This document shows, piece after piece, positions 9,438-18,896 of a DNA stretch of 33,434 nucleotides (position 1 is the first letter of the stretch; each line of letters starts with the position of its first letter). The stretch is from an uncultured Clostridium sp. Lineage in GTDB: Bacteria; Bacillota; Clostridia; Oscillospirales; Butyricicoccaceae. Both the position numbers and the translations under genes were made by a program. The DNA is taken from assembly GCA_947427035.1 (NCBI GenBank), contig CANEGK010000029.1, forward strand, positions 1 through 33,434. Reading direction: 5' to 3'. The notes beneath the pieces are model-generated. The model was given only the letters and a program-made list of their open reading frames with translations. It had not been told where the DNA came from and did no database searches.

Positions 9438-11745
9438 CCGTTTTTTCCGCCTTGGGCGCCTTTTTGCGGGTCGTCTTTTTGGCCGGGGCCGCGGTGCCTT
9501 CGGCCGTCTCCCTTTTAGCCGTCCGCTTGCGGGCCGCCGGCTTCTTTTCCACAGTTTCCGCCGTCTGGGCGGCTTCGGCCGTCTTTTTGGCCGACGCGCG
9601 GCGCGGCTTTTTCACTTCTCCGTCCGTTGCCTGACCGTCTTCCGCTTTGGCCTTCGACTTTTTGACGGGCAGCTCTTCAAAATAACCGCAGCCCGGCACG
9701 TGGCACAGAATCTTTTTTTCCTCTTTGGTGTAATGGCGGTACAGCACGCCGCCGCACTTGGGGCATTTCTGCGGCGTCGGTTTATCCCACGTCATAAACG
9801 GACAGGTGGGGTTTTTCTCACAGCCATAGTAATAGTAACCGCTCTTCGACTTCTTTTTGAGCAGTCGCGCGCCGCACACAGGGCAGGGCGCGCCGGCGTC
9901 CTCGCTCAGCGGCTTGGTGTTTTTGCATTCAGGGTAGCCCGGGCAGGCCAGGAACTTGCCGAACCGCCCCGATTTGATGACCATTTTGCGCCCGCACAGC
10001 TCGCAGACGACGTCGCTTTCCTCGTCAGGAACCTTGATGCGTTTTTTGTCCAGGTCAATTTCCGCCTGCTTGAGCTCGGCGGCAAAGCCGTCATAAAACT
10101 GCCCCAGCATTTTGCGGTAGTCGACCTCGCCGCTTTCAACGCCGTCCAGCTTATCCTCCATATGGGCGGTAAACTGGGCGTCGACAATGTCATGGAACTT
10201 GTCGATCATCAGGTCGGTGACAGCCTCGCCCAGCGCCGTGGGGCGCAGAGCCCGGCCCTCCTTGACGACGTATTCGCGGTCGAGCACGACCGAAATGGTC
10301 GGCGCATAGGTGCTCGGCCGGCCGATGCCGCGCTCCTCCATGGTTTTGATGAGCGACGCTTCGGTATAGCGCGGGGGCGGCTGGGTGAAGTGCTGCTTAG
10401 GTTCGGTGGCGATGTGCGCGGGCGTGTCCCCTTCGCTCAGCAGGGGCAGCATGGCGCCGCCCTCGTCTTCGGGCGCGTCGTCGGTCCCCTCTTCATACAA
10501 AGCCAAAAAGCCGGGGAAAGCAACGGTCTGCCCCGTCGCGCGGAAAAGATAACCGCCGCACTCGATATCGGCCGAAGTGGTGTCCAAAATAGCCTCGGCC
10601 ATCTGCGACGCGATAAAGCGCGACCAGATGAGCTTATACAGCTTATACTGATCGGGCGTCAGGCTTTTGCGGATGCTGTCGGGGTCGAGCGCCGGGTTGG
10701 ACGGCCGGATGGCCTCGTGCGCGTCCTGCGCGCCTTTCTTTGTTTTAAAGGTGCGGGCGCTTTTGGGGCGGTACTGCTCGCCAAAGCGGCCGCCGATATA
10801 CTCGCGCGCCTGTGCGAGCGCCTCGTCGGCAATGCGCAGCGAATCGGTGCGCATATAGGTGATGAGGCCGGTCAGGCCCATGCCTGCGATGTCGACGCCC
10901 TCGTACAGCTCCTGCGCGACCGACATGGTACGCCGCGCCGTCATGGACAGCTTGCGGCTGGCCTCCTGCTGCAATGTCGAGGTGATAAAGGGCGGCGCCG
11001 GCTGGCGCTTTTTCTTGGCCTTTTTGACGGTGCGGACTGTGTAGCCCTTCCCGTCAATAGCCTTTAAAACAACGTCGGTTTCCTCTTCGCTGTGCAGTTC
11101 CTGCTTGCCGGCCAGATCGCCGTAAAAGTGCGATAAAAAGCGTTTGCCTCCCGATTCGAGGGTGACGTCGATGCTCCAGTACTCCTCGGGCTGAAAGCCC
11201 CGGATCTCGCGCTCGCGGTCGACGACCAGGCGGGTGACGACCGACTGCACCCGGCCGGCCGACAGGCCGGAGCGCACCTTTCGCCACAGAAAGGGGGACA
11301 GCTTGTAGCCGACGATGCGGTCGAGGATGCGGCGCGCCTGCTGGGCGTCGACCAGGTTCATGTCAAGCTCACGCGGGGCTGCGACAGCCTCGGTCACCGC
11401 TTTTTTGGTAATTTCGTTGAAAGTAATGCGCCGGGTCTTTTCCCGCGGCAGGTCCAAAAGCTCGCGCAGGTGCCATGAAATGGCCTCGCCTTCGCGGTCA
11501 GGGTCGGTCGCAAGGTATACGCATTCGGCCTCGTCCGCCGCTGCCTTGAGCTCGCGGATGGTCTTGTCCTTGCCGTCAATGGGCACATAGCTGGGGGTGA
11601 AATTATTTTCGATGTCGACCCCCAGCTCTTTTTTAGGTAGGTCGCGCAGGTGGCCCATAGAGGCGGTCACCTCGTAGCCCGGCCCCAGGTATTTTGTTAT
11701 GGTCTTGGCCTTGGCAGGCGATTCCACAATGAGTAGTTTCGACAT
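9430..11745 (-). CDS. topA: DNA topoisomerase I (type IA)
   Basis: It relaxes negative supercoils through a 5'-phosphotyrosine intermediate. The 771 residues contain the TOPRIM domain ([13 protein letters not shown] at 4-16; acidic DPDREGEA at 81-88) and the catalytic Tyr297 in [14 protein letters not shown]. Three C-terminal zinc ribbons follow ([35 protein letters not shown]). The last 90 residues or so are a Lys/Ala/Thr-rich tail resembling the basic tails of some high-GC bacteria. It lies between dprA and trmFO. Confidence 0.97.
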   Translation of the reverse strand: MSKLLIVESPAKAKTITKYLGPGYEVTASMGHLRDLPKKELGVDIENNFTPSYVPIDGKDKTIRELKAAADEAECVYLATDPDREGEAISWHLRELLDLPREKTRRITFNEITKKAVTEAVAAPRELDMNLVDAQQARRILDRIVGYKLSPFLWRKVRSGLSAGRVQSVVTRLVVDREREIRGFQPEEYWSIDVTLESGGKRFLSHFYGDLAGKQELHSEEETDVVLKAIDGKGYTVRTVKKAKKKRQPAPPFITSTLQQEASRKLSMTARRTMSVAQELYEGVDIAGMGLTGLITYMRTDSLRIADEALAQAREYIGGRFGEQYRPKSARTFKTKKGAQDAHEAIRPSNPALDPDSIRKSLTPDQYKLYKLIWSRFIASQMAEAILDTTSADIECGGYLFRATGQTVAFPGFLALYEEGTDDAPEDEGGAMLPLLSEGDTPAHIATEPKQHFTQPPPRYTEASLIKTMEERGIGRPSTYAPTISVVLDREYVVKEGRALRPTALGEAVTDLMIDKFHDIVDAQFTAHMEDKLDGVESGEVDYRKMLGQFYDGFAAELKQAEIDLDKKRIKVPDEESDVVCELCGRKMVIKSGRFGKFLACPGYPECKNTKPLSEDAGAPCPVCGARLLKKKSKSGYYYYGCEKNPTCPFMTWDKPTPQKCPKCGGVLYRHYTKEEKKILCHVPGCGYFEELPVKKSKAKAEDGQATDGEVKKPRRASAKKTAEAAQTAETVEKKPAARKRTAKRETAEGTAAPAKKTTRKKAPKAEKTDE

Positions 11746-11799
11746 AGTTCCTCCTGTATTTCAAAGCCGGCGGGGCTTCATCCCGCTGTCGGCTGTACA

Positions 11800-13044
11800 T
11801 TACTGAATTTTTTCGAAGCGCTTTCCCGGAAGCCGCCGGACAAGCCCCGCAATTTCAAGAAAGGTCAGCGCCTGTAAGGCGTCGGCGGCAGGAACGCCGC
11901 TGAGTTCTATCAGTTCGTCTATCTGCATGGGCGCGCTGAGCGCCGCAAGCAGCGTGCGCTGCGGCCCTTCAGGCACAGCCGAGGCATAAGCGGCGGCAAC
12001 GCTTTCTCCCCGCGGCGGCCCGGCGCATTCCTGCTCCGGCTTTTCCGGCTCAGCCGGCCGCGGCGCAGACACCGGCTGAGGGCGCCGTTTCCGGTTTACA
12101 GACCGTTCGGCCGCCCGAAAGGCGTCGGATGGCTCGCAGGGGCGCAGCCCGAGCGCGCTCCAGCGGCCTTCATACTCGGCCAGAACGCGCTGCGGCGTCG
12201 TAACCAGCTGCGCGCCCGACGAAGCGATCAGCTCATTGGTGCCCTCGGAATTGGGGGAATCCACCGAGCCGGGAATGGCGAACACATCGCGGCCCTGATC
12301 CAGGGCGAGCTGCGCTGTCTGCAAGGTGCCGCTCTGCCGGCCGGCCTCGCACACGACGACGCCGAGCGACAGCCCGCTGATCAGCCGATTGCGGCGCGGG
12401 AAATCCGAGCGGGTATACGGCCGGCCGACAGGATATTCGGTGACCAGCGCGCCGTAAGCCGCGATGTCGCGCATGAGCGCGGCGTTGGACGCCGGCGAAC
12501 AGCGATCGAGCGGCGTGCCCAGCACCGCGACCGTCGGGCATCCGCCCTTAAGGGCGCCGCGGTGGGCGGCGCCGTCACATCCGGCGGCCATGCCCGAAAC
12601 GACAACGACTCCTGCACGCGACAGCGAGTAGCCCATTTTTTCTGCTATTTGCAGGCCGTAGGCGCTCGCTCTGCGCTTTCCGATGACGGCAATGGCCGGA
12701 ACGGATGAAAAGTCGGGCAAACGGCCCTGCACATAGAGTATGGCAGGCGGATCGGGAATGTGCCGCAGGGGTTTCGGAAAATCTGCGTCATAAAAGCAAA
12801 GCTGCCGAAAGCCGCTGTCACGGTTTTGCCGCGCAATTTCTTCGGCGCGGCGCAGCGATTTGTTCGCAAACCGCCGGCTTTCAGCCGCCGTCATCTCCCC
12901 GCACAAATCGGCCGCCTGTCGGGCGCTCATCGAAAGGAAGGCATCGCCCGAAGCGCAGGCGCGCAGCAGCGCGGCCTGCCGGACAGGCGCGAGGCGGGCC
13001 GTTTCGCTCAGCCAGATACAGCCGAGCACCTGCTCGTCTTCCAT
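11800..13044 (-). CDS. dprA: DNA processing protein DprA
   Basis: DprA binds incoming single-stranded DNA during transformation and loads RecA. The 414-residue protein has an N-terminal helical region, the Rossmann-like core (IAVIGKRRASAYG, VVVSGMAAGCDGAAHRGAL, FPRRNRLISGLS, FAIPGSVDSPNSEGTN), a Pro/Glu-rich linker at about 325-350 and a C-terminal winged helix that ends ALQTLTFLEIAGLVRR-like. The usual GTR/GSR triplet is GKR here. AAAGGGGAG precedes the ATG. Presence does not prove natural competence. Confidence 0.95.
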   Translation of the reverse strand: MEDEQVLGCIWLSETARLAPVRQAALLRACASGDAFLSMSARQAADLCGEMTAAESRRFANKSLRRAEEIARQNRDSGFRQLCFYDADFPKPLRHIPDPPAILYVQGRLPDFSSVPAIAVIGKRRASAYGLQIAEKMGYSLSRAGVVVVSGMAAGCDGAAHRGALKGGCPTVAVLGTPLDRCSPASNAALMRDIAAYGALVTEYPVGRPYTRSDFPRRNRLISGLSLGVVVCEAGRQSGTLQTAQLALDQGRDVFAIPGSVDSPNSEGTNELIASSGAQLVTTPQRVLAEYEGRWSALGLRPCEPSDAFRAAERSVNRKRRPQPVSAPRPAEPEKPEQECAGPPRGESVAAAYASAVPEGPQRTLLAALSAPMQIDELIELSGVPAADALQALTFLEIAGLVRRLPGKRFEKIQ

Positions 13045-13072
13045 TGCCGCTCCCCTTTCCGTCCCGCGCTTC

Positions 13073-13825
13073 TCAGCCGCGGGCCTTCTTCATTTCCCAC
13101 AAAAACAGCGCGGCGGCAACCGCCGCATTCAGGGACTCCGCACCCTCTATGGGGATGACGGCCAGCGCGTCGCACAGCGCCTGGGTTTCCGGCCGCAGGC
13201 CGTGCGCCTCGCTGCCGATGAGCACCGCGCCGGCGCGCAAATCCATTTCCCGGATGCTTCTGGCCTCGGCGCTCAGCGCAGCCCCTATCAGGGGAATACC
13301 GCGTTCATGCGCCAGCACGGCAAGCTCCTGCGCCGACAAAACGCAGCTGCGCACGCGGAACACCGACCCCATGGTCGAACGTACTGTTTTGGACGCATAC
13401 AAATCCACACACGAGCCGACGCGCACGACCTCGGGCAGCCCCAGCGCCTCGGCCGTCCGGAACACAGTGCCCAGGTTGCCGGGGTCGCGCAGCTCCTCCA
13501 CCGCAATAAACTGCCTGCCCTGCGGCAGCGACGGCGACGGGATGCGGCAAATGAAGACCGGCCCGCGGGGCGTCTCGGTGTCAGACAGCCTGCGCAGCAC
13601 CGACTCGCTCACTTCAAAACAGGGGGCGCCGATTCCCCCGAGCAGCGCCGCCTGCTCCGGCAAAGCATAAGCCTCGACAATATCGACGCCCGCCGCCAAC
13701 GCCTCTTTGAACATAACCGGCCCCTCACAGACAAAAAGGCCCTCTTCCCGCCGCAGCGCACCTGATGACAGCAGCTTCGCCACATGCCGAACCCGGGCAT
13801 TTTCCCGGCTTTCTATCCTCGTCAT
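13073..13825 (-). CDS. TrmH/SpoU family RNA 2'-O-methyltransferase
   Basis: This is a knotted (SPOUT) methyltransferase, 250 residues, with an N-terminal substrate-binding region (NARVRHVAKLLSSGALRREEG, then FVCEGPVMFKEAL). The three SpoU motifs are EELRDPGNLGTVFRTAEALG, IGSEAHGLRPE and IPIEGAESLNAAVAAALFLWE. The substrate, a 23S rRNA guanosine as in RlmB or another RNA, cannot be told from sequence. Its ATG overlaps the ktrA stop as ATGA, so the two are translationally coupled. Confidence 0.93.
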   Translation of the reverse strand: MTRIESRENARVRHVAKLLSSGALRREEGLFVCEGPVMFKEALAAGVDIVEAYALPEQAALLGGIGAPCFEVSESVLRRLSDTETPRGPVFICRIPSPSLPQGRQFIAVEELRDPGNLGTVFRTAEALGLPEVVRVGSCVDLYASKTVRSTMGSVFRVRSCVLSAQELAVLAHERGIPLIGAALSAEARSIREMDLRAGAVLIGSEAHGLRPETQALCDALAVIPIEGAESLNAAVAAALFLWEMKKARG

Positions 13826-14469
13826 ACCAGCCGGTGAATGTCTTCGTTGGCGCCGATGACGACCAGGACGTCGCCCTTATGAACGACATAATCGGGCGAC
13901 GGCACCACCGACAGCGTACGGCCGTCCCCCGCCTTGACGACCAGGATATTGAGCCCATAGCGCGCGCGCACGTCGAGCGTGCGGATGCTTTTGCCGTCCC
14001 AGCGCGGCGGCGCGTTGATTTCAATAATACTGTAGTCGTCCGAAATTTCAATATAGTCGACAAGATTGTTGGATGACAGCACCTGTGCCAGCCGCGCGCC
14101 CATTTCCGCTTCGGGGAAGACCACCCGATCCGCCCCGATTTTTTTGAGCACGCGGGTGTGGAGCTCGTCATGCCCTTTGGCAATGACGTATTTGACGCCG
14201 ATTTCCTTTAAAAGCAGCGTGGTCAGAATGTTGTCCTGCGTCGCGCTGGCAAAGGCGACGACGGCGCAGTCAAAATTGCGCGCGCCGATCGAGCGCAGCA
14301 CCTGCTCGTCGCGCGCGTCGGCCGTAATGGCATGAGTGACAAAATCGGCGACGTGGGCGACATTTTCTTCGTTTTTATCAATGGCGAGCACCTCGTGCCC
14401 CAGCCTGAACAGCTCGACGGCCAGTTCGCGCCCAAACCGCCCCAGGCCGATGATGACAAAGGATTTCAT
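13822..14469 (-). CDS. ktrA: Ktr/Trk potassium uptake regulatory subunit (RCK protein)
   Basis: This cytosolic ring-forming regulator gates the KtrB channel in response to ATP/ADP or NAD(H). The 215-residue protein has an RCK_N Rossmann domain (FVIIGLGRFGREL at 4-16, acidic AIDKNEENV at the end of beta 2) and an RCK_C (TrkA_C) domain after about residue 135. The start at 14469 follows AAGGGGCG. The frame is open far upstream, but that region overlaps ktrB and lacks family similarity. RCK_C domains of KtrA can bind c-di-AMP; I see no riboswitch. Confidence 0.94.
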   Translation of the reverse strand: MKSFVIIGLGRFGRELAVELFRLGHEVLAIDKNEENVAHVADFVTHAITADARDEQVLRSIGARNFDCAVVAFASATQDNILTTLLLKEIGVKYVIAKGHDELHTRVLKKIGADRVVFPEAEMGARLAQVLSSNNLVDYIEISDDYSIIEINAPPRWDGKSIRTLDVRARYGLNILVVKAGDGRTLSVVPSPDYVVHKGDVLVVIGANEDIHRLV

Positions 14470-14480
14470 AAAAGCGCCCC

Positions 14481-15836
14481 TTACCCTATCATAATTTTGC
14501 CCTCGGGCATTTTGATCTTTCCTTCGCCGCCATCGCGGAAGAGGGCGGCCGCGCCGATGGTCATAATGCCGACGCGCCCCATGAACATGAGCGCGACGAG
14601 CACCAGCCGTGAAAAGGCCGACAGCGTCGGCGTCAGTCCCTGGCTCAGCCCGACGGTGGCAAAGCCGGACATACACTCGTAAAGCGCCGCGCCAAAGCTC
14701 AGCCCGTCGGCCGTCGAAACAAGAAAAGTGCCGCAGATGACGACGCCGATCCCCGCGACAAAGACGGAAAGCGCGTCGGTGACGGCGCGCTGTGTAATGG
14801 TCCGGCCGAAGACATCGGCGCGATCCTTGCCGCGGTACGGGGCGATTGCCGTCAAAATGAGTACGGCCAGCGTCGTTGTTTTGATGCCGCCCGCCGTCGA
14901 ACCGGGCGAACCGCCGACAAACATCAGAATGACGCTGAAGGCCTGCGAGGCCGACGTCAGCCCGGCCTGTCCCATCTGGTCAAAGCCGGCTGTACGCAGC
15001 GAAACCGACTGAAAAAAGGATGCCAGCACACGACTGAGAAGTCCTTCATTCCCTATGGTCTGCGGATTGTTCCATTCAAAAATCAAAAAGCCAAGCGTCC
15101 CCACAAGCAGCAGCACGCCTGTTGTAAAGAGTACCAGGTGGGTGTGCAGGCGGTAGCGCCCGTTTTTAGGGCAGTTGACCACATCGCTCCAGACGTAAAA
15201 GCCCAGGCCGCCCAGAATGATGAGCAAAGAAACCGTCAGCGTGACGGCCGGGTCTCCAAGATACCCCGCCATGCTGGTGTAGGCGCCCGTTTCGCCCATC
15301 AGATCAAACCCCGCGTTGCAAAAGGCCGAAACCGACGTCCACACGCCTTTGATAATGCCGCCGCGCAGCCCGAAATCCCGCGCAAAGCGCACGGATAAAA
15401 TGACGGCCCCCATTCCTTCGACAGCCAGAGTCCCGAGCAGAATGCCTTTGGCCAGCCGGACGATGCCGGCCATGTCGTCGACATTGAGCGACTTGCCGAG
15501 CAACAGCCGCTCGCGCAGCGTGATGCGGCGGCGCACAATAAATGAAAAACCGGCCGCCACCATCATAAAGCCCAAGCCGCCGATCTGCACCAGCGATAAA
15601 ATAATGGCCTGCCCGGCCGGGCTCCAGAACAAATAGGTGTCCTCTACGACCAGACCGGTGACGCAGCTGGCCGATGTGGCTGTGAACAGAGCCGTCATCA
15701 GCCCGGCGCTCTGCCCGCTGCGCGTAGCAAAGGGCATGGACAAAAGCACCGTCCCCACCGCAATGAGCAAAGAAAACCCCAGTGTGATGACGCGCACCGC
15801 GCTGCGCGGCTTTTTTCGTGCGGCAGAACGGCGCAA
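14481..15836 (-). CDS. ktrB: Ktr/Trk potassium transporter membrane subunit
   Basis: This is the integral membrane K+ (Na+-coupled) translocating subunit, 451 residues, with a basic N terminus and about eight membrane helices in four M1-P-M2 repeats. The selectivity-filter loops are visible in order: SCVTG, CNAGF, RTAGF and ATVGL, each with the filter glycine. The start is a TTG preceded by AAAGGGGAGAG. It is first in the transcript, 11 bases before ktrA. Confidence 0.95.
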   Translation of the reverse strand: MRRSAARKKPRSAVRVITLGFSLLIAVGTVLLSMPFATRSGQSAGLMTALFTATSASCVTGLVVEDTYLFWSPAGQAIILSLVQIGGLGFMMVAAGFSFIVRRRITLRERLLLGKSLNVDDMAGIVRLAKGILLGTLAVEGMGAVILSVRFARDFGLRGGIIKGVWTSVSAFCNAGFDLMGETGAYTSMAGYLGDPAVTLTVSLLIILGGLGFYVWSDVVNCPKNGRYRLHTHLVLFTTGVLLLVGTLGFLIFEWNNPQTIGNEGLLSRVLASFFQSVSLRTAGFDQMGQAGLTSASQAFSVILMFVGGSPGSTAGGIKTTTLAVLILTAIAPYRGKDRADVFGRTITQRAVTDALSVFVAGIGVVICGTFLVSTADGLSFGAALYECMSGFATVGLSQGLTPTLSAFSRLVLVALMFMGRVGIMTIGAAALFRDGGEGKIKMPEGKIMIG

Positions 15837-15884
15837 GTGCTCTCTCCCCTTTCGGCATTACAACGGTTCCTGTTACGACAGTTA

Positions 15885-15914
15885 ATATTACCATAGGGAG
15901 CCATCTTTTTTCAA
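15885..15914 (-). promoter_or_regulatory. probable promoter of ktrB-ktrA
   Basis: On the minus strand: TTGAAA, an 18-base spacer, then TAATAT. It lies about 50 bases upstream of the ktrB TTG. No leader long enough for a c-di-AMP riboswitch fits between it and the gene. Confidence 0.5.
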
Positions 15915-16066
15915 GACGCATTCTGTTAAACTTTGATTTGCATTAAAAATACCTGATTTTTCCCGCTGTGTGCAGCAGGGCAGCTTTGCATACATTCCCT
16001 TTCTGTATAAAATATATCTTATATTTCCTTTTGTATTGGCGCAGATTTCGCAACAGTGTCTGACAG

Positions 16067-16094
16067 ATAAAAAGAGCACCGCGCGGATGCTCTT
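16067..16094 (-). terminator. intrinsic terminator of the 16.1-16.7 kb cassette
   Basis: The arms AAGAGCA (16072-16078) and TGCTCTT (16088-16094) enclose a GC-rich 9-base loop. On the minus strand TTTTTAT follows the hairpin directly. It sits 12 bases past the stop of the upstream unknown gene. Confidence 0.7.
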
Positions 16095-16106
16095 CTGGCT
16101 CTGGGT

Positions 16107-16454
16107 TCAATCTTTATCTGGCGTTTCGTCTTTCTTTAAGTTTTCATACAGCCTGATAGCCCGGCGGCAGGCTGCAATCTGACCAATAGCGATTCTGATA
16201 TAATGGTGGTCGTCATACCAGTCAAAGGTGGGACTGTGCTCTTCCCGCTCTTCCGTCTCCAAAAGCTGCGGCAGGGCCTTTCGCAGGCGCTCGATTTCCT
16301 GCGCTTCGCTGCTCCCGGCTTTCAACCGGTTGACGATGTTTTCCAAATAAACATAAGCGCTGTCATCCTCTGTCGAGCAGAAATAACCGTTTCTCCGCTC
16401 ACAGCAATTTATCATTTCTTCCATGGCATCTTCCAGCAATTCCAACCACTTCAT
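16107..16454 (-). CDS. hypothetical protein, 115 aa, second gene of a two-gene cassette
   Basis: I do not recognise this gene. The product is helical and acidic, with Glu/Leu-rich stretches (LLEDAMEEMINCCERRNGYF; EAQEIERLRKALPQLLETEE), a WYDDHHYIRIAIGQIAACRRAI segment and a charged tail. There is no signal peptide or membrane segment. The ATG at 16454 has AAAGGTG upstream and overlaps the stop of the preceding small gene as ATGA. That coupling, a promoter and a terminator argue that the pair is a genuine transcription unit. Confidence 0.65.
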   Translation of the reverse strand: MKWLELLEDAMEEMINCCERRNGYFCSTEDDSAYVYLENIVNRLKAGSSEAQEIERLRKALPQLLETEEREEHSPTFDWYDDHHYIRIAIGQIAACRRAIRLYENLKKDETPDKD

Positions 16455-16678
16455 AGGCACACACCTTTACACCTGCTCCCACAAGCTTCGCACTCGGCCG
16501 GGCTCTTGATGCCGTCATCGGTCAGCGTAATAGCTGCAATCTGTTCCCAGCTTCCGTCCGTTGTCAGGCTGCCGGAGTTGCGGACAGATTGGCGGCCACC
16601 CGAATAGGACGTCTTCGTCTCACTCCCGACATCGGTGCAGGGTTTTCCTTTGTCGGTTGGTGGCATTACCTGTGCCAT
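16451..16678 (-). CDS. hypothetical small protein with Cys-rich C terminus
   Basis: I do not recognise this 75-residue product. It is Ser/Thr/Gly-rich and polar and ends in a cysteine cluster, ECEACGSRCKGVCL (spacing Cx2Cx3Cx3C), which could bind a metal or form disulfides. There is no signal sequence. I took the ATG at 16678 because the upstream extension is Arg/Gly-rich and unsupported. The stop overlaps the next gene's start. A good promoter lies about 130 bases upstream. Confidence 0.55.
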   Translation of the reverse strand: MAQVMPPTDKGKPCTDVGSETKTSYSGGRQSVRNSGSLTTDGSWEQIAAITLTDDGIKSPAECEACGSRCKGVCL

Positions 16679-16808
16679 TCTTTCTCGCCTTCCGCTACCC
16701 TCCACAAATCTCTATTGTCCATGCATTTTTTGTGATAAAGCGTGTGGTAAGCAATGAACTCCGCAAGCAAACAAAAGCCCAGTTGATTTACCTGTTTATA
16801 TAGAGATT

Positions 16809-16837
16809 AGTATAGCATATTTCCTTTATAGTGGCAA
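16809..16837 (-). promoter_or_regulatory. sigma-A-type promoter of the two-gene cassette
   Basis: On the minus strand: TTGCCA, 17 bases, then TATACT. The surrounding 16.68-16.92 kb is AT-rich and otherwise holds no gene that I can support, only this promoter and the terminator at 16926-16957. Confidence 0.65.
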
Positions 16838-16925
16838 CAGGTCACTTTTTATCTGTGATCGCTTTTTCCATTCAAAGAACCGCTTCTTCTCAATGCCCCA
16901 ACATGGGAATATTTTGCGTTATTCG

Positions 16926-16957
16926 AAAAGCGGGACGGCAGCTGCCGTCCCGCTTTT
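16926..16957. terminator. terminator downstream of the SLH-DUF362 gene (palindromic)
   Basis: This is a perfect 32-bp palindrome whose arms begin AAAAGCGGGACGGCAG. It gives a GC-rich stem bounded by A and T runs, so it can act on both strands. It begins eight bases beyond the DUF362 stop and closes the operon that starts near 20371. Confidence 0.8.
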
Positions 16958-16965
16958 CCGCCGCT

Positions 16966-18879
16966 CTAGCCTTTTGATGTATTGAGAGCAACAAGTTCAA
17001 TTCCTTCGGTTTTTCCAAGATTACGGCTGTATTGCTTCTGTGCGGAATTGTTCCAATGCTCATGCACACCCAAATTAGAAACCGCGTTGCCTTGACCATC
17101 TGTGTAGACCGTACCGGACGGAGCGGCAGCTACCAGCCCTGCCTCATGAAGATAGTTTTCCACTGTGGGATTGTTCCGCAAAGAGCTGTTGCGGTCGGTT
17201 ACAGCCGGTTCGTTCATCAGGAAGTCCGCCCCCACGCTGTCAATCGCCACCGGGTCCTGGGAGACAAAGACACTGGATGTATAATCCCCGTTAAACGGGG
17301 CTTGCCGCCACCTGGAATTGTCTGCTGTGACAGACGCGCCCTCGGATGGCGCGCAGATCAGCGCGTCCAGCATATAGAGAACGGTTTTGCCGCCCAGGTC
17401 CGCGTTTGCCATCAGGTCTACCAGGGGGCTGTAAATCCCCATTTCATTCCGGGTCAGCCATTGGTGGAGGTTCGCCCCTTCCGGCGGGCGCATCATATTC
17501 CCGTTGATAAAACTGCCGAAATGATTTTTCCCGCAGAGGGTAATGCCATAGCTGTGGCCTTTAAGATTGGCAAGATTGATAACATATTCCGCCTCAGTTA
17601 CACAAGTGGGCAAATAATTTACTCTGCCGCTGAACTCGTGGGACCAGATGATGGGTGCGCTTTCATCGGCTGTGCCATTGTCCCGGCCCACAAAATTGAT
17701 ACCCCTCAAATTGCCGCCGGTGCAAAGCTCCGCCATGTACTCCGGGAACAGGCGGGACACATCGTAAACGGTGATGTCGGCAGGAGAGACGCCTGCATCC
17801 TCTACCAGCGAAACCAGCAGCGTTTTCAGCAGTACCGGATTGGTATAGCTCATCTGCGTTCGGCCGGATGTATCGTTGTCCATCACGCCGAAACCATTGA
17901 TATTCGTTTTAATGGCGATTTTTTCTCCGCTGACATAGCCGCCAATTTTGCCCCGGCCGCTGTTGTGCGCCTGAAACAGAGCGGTCCAGCCGTCCTCTGC
18001 GCTGTCCCTGCCGCCCAGGAATGCAATACTGGCATCGACCATTCTTTGAATCGCCGGTTCGTCAAAGTGGCTCAGTTCCCACCAATAGCCGCTGCCGTCC
18101 CATTCCACGGAATCGGGGTCATAGGCCCATACTACTCGTCCGGGCATGGCTCCAATGCCGGTCCCATAGGGTTCATGCTGGGGATATACCCCGTCATAGG
18201 GCGCTGCGCTTTCGTTTTGATTCAGCCAGCGGTATAGCATCACCGCCACCTCCCCGCGTGTAATATTCGCTTTGGGGTCAAACAAATTGTCTCCCTTTCC
18301 GCTGATGATATGGGAGCTTCTGGCCCATAAAACAGCGTCAACGGCATAGGCAGAAATATTCTCCTGATCGGCGAAACGCTCCGATGCTCCGGGGGCAGGC
18401 CGATCCTCGGCACGCCAGAGCATGGCGGCGAACTGCTCCCGCGTCACGGAGTCCTCCCCGCCGAAACGCCCATCGCCATAGCCGACGACAACGCCAGCCT
18501 CTGCGGCCCATGCCGCCGCGCTGCCATAGGCGGCCCCGGACGGGATGTCGGTGAAGCGAGCCTCCTGCTGCGGGCCGGGACTTCCGGCGCGGCGGTACAG
18601 AGCTGTCACCAGTACGCCCCTGCTGGCAAGCGCATCCGGGGAAAACGCTGCGGACGATGTGCCGTCCATCAATCCCTGTTCAGCACAGTAACGGACAGCC
18701 TCGGCGTACCATGCGCCCTCTGCAACATCAGAGAACGCCGGAGCGGCATCTTCCACGGAAAGCGGATCGGTCTGATTCCCGGGTGTTTCCGCTTGCGGCA
18801 GGGAATCTTTCACCTCTCCGCAGGCAACAGCACTTGTCAGTAAAAGTATTGCCAGAAGTGTGGACAGAATTTTCTTCAT
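16966..18879 (-). CDS. lipoprotein with three SLH domains and a DUF362 domain
   Basis: The 637-residue product has a lipoprotein signal (MKKILSTLLAILLLTSAVAC, Cys20 being the likely lipidated residue) and a short linker. Three S-layer-homology repeats follow at roughly 48-100, 108-160 and 168-222 (FSDVAEGAWYAEAV, FTDIPSGAAYGSA, FADQENISAYAVDA). A DUF362-like domain starts near 240, with IKTNINGFG, VYDVSRLFPEYM and NLANLKGHSYGITLCGKNHFG. It is probably an extracytoplasmic surface protein; DUF362 has no settled biochemical role. The start at 18879 has GGAGGGCGTT upstream. It is last in an operon of four genes facing a LysR gene. Confidence 0.85.
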   Translation of the reverse strand: MKKILSTLLAILLLTSAVACGEVKDSLPQAETPGNQTDPLSVEDAAPAFSDVAEGAWYAEAVRYCAEQGLMDGTSSAAFSPDALASRGVLVTALYRRAGSPGPQQEARFTDIPSGAAYGSAAAWAAEAGVVVGYGDGRFGGEDSVTREQFAAMLWRAEDRPAPGASERFADQENISAYAVDAVLWARSSHIISGKGDNLFDPKANITRGEVAVMLYRWLNQNESAAPYDGVYPQHEPYGTGIGAMPGRVVWAYDPDSVEWDGSGYWWELSHFDEPAIQRMVDASIAFLGGRDSAEDGWTALFQAHNSGRGKIGGYVSGEKIAIKTNINGFGVMDNDTSGRTQMSYTNPVLLKTLLVSLVEDAGVSPADITVYDVSRLFPEYMAELCTGGNLRGINFVGRDNGTADESAPIIWSHEFSGRVNYLPTCVTEAEYVINLANLKGHSYGITLCGKNHFGSFINGNMMRPPEGANLHQWLTRNEMGIYSPLVDLMANADLGGKTVLYMLDALICAPSEGASVTADNSRWRQAPFNGDYTSSVFVSQDPVAIDSVGADFLMNEPAVTDRNSSLRNNPTVENYLHEAGLVAAAPSGTVYTDGQGNAVSNLGVHEHWNNSAQKQYSRNLGKTEGIELVALNTSKG

Positions 18880-18896
18880 AACGCCCTCCGTCATCA

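Noticed and set aside
9004..11067. Long plus-strand open frame antisense to topA.
   Set aside because: It is a by-product of GC-rich codon use. It is Arg/Ala/His-rich and resembles no family, while topA on the other strand is certain.
15837..15960. A c-di-AMP riboswitch before ktrB.
   Set aside because: The leader after the likely promoter is only about 45 bases and lacks the conserved ydaO-type core.
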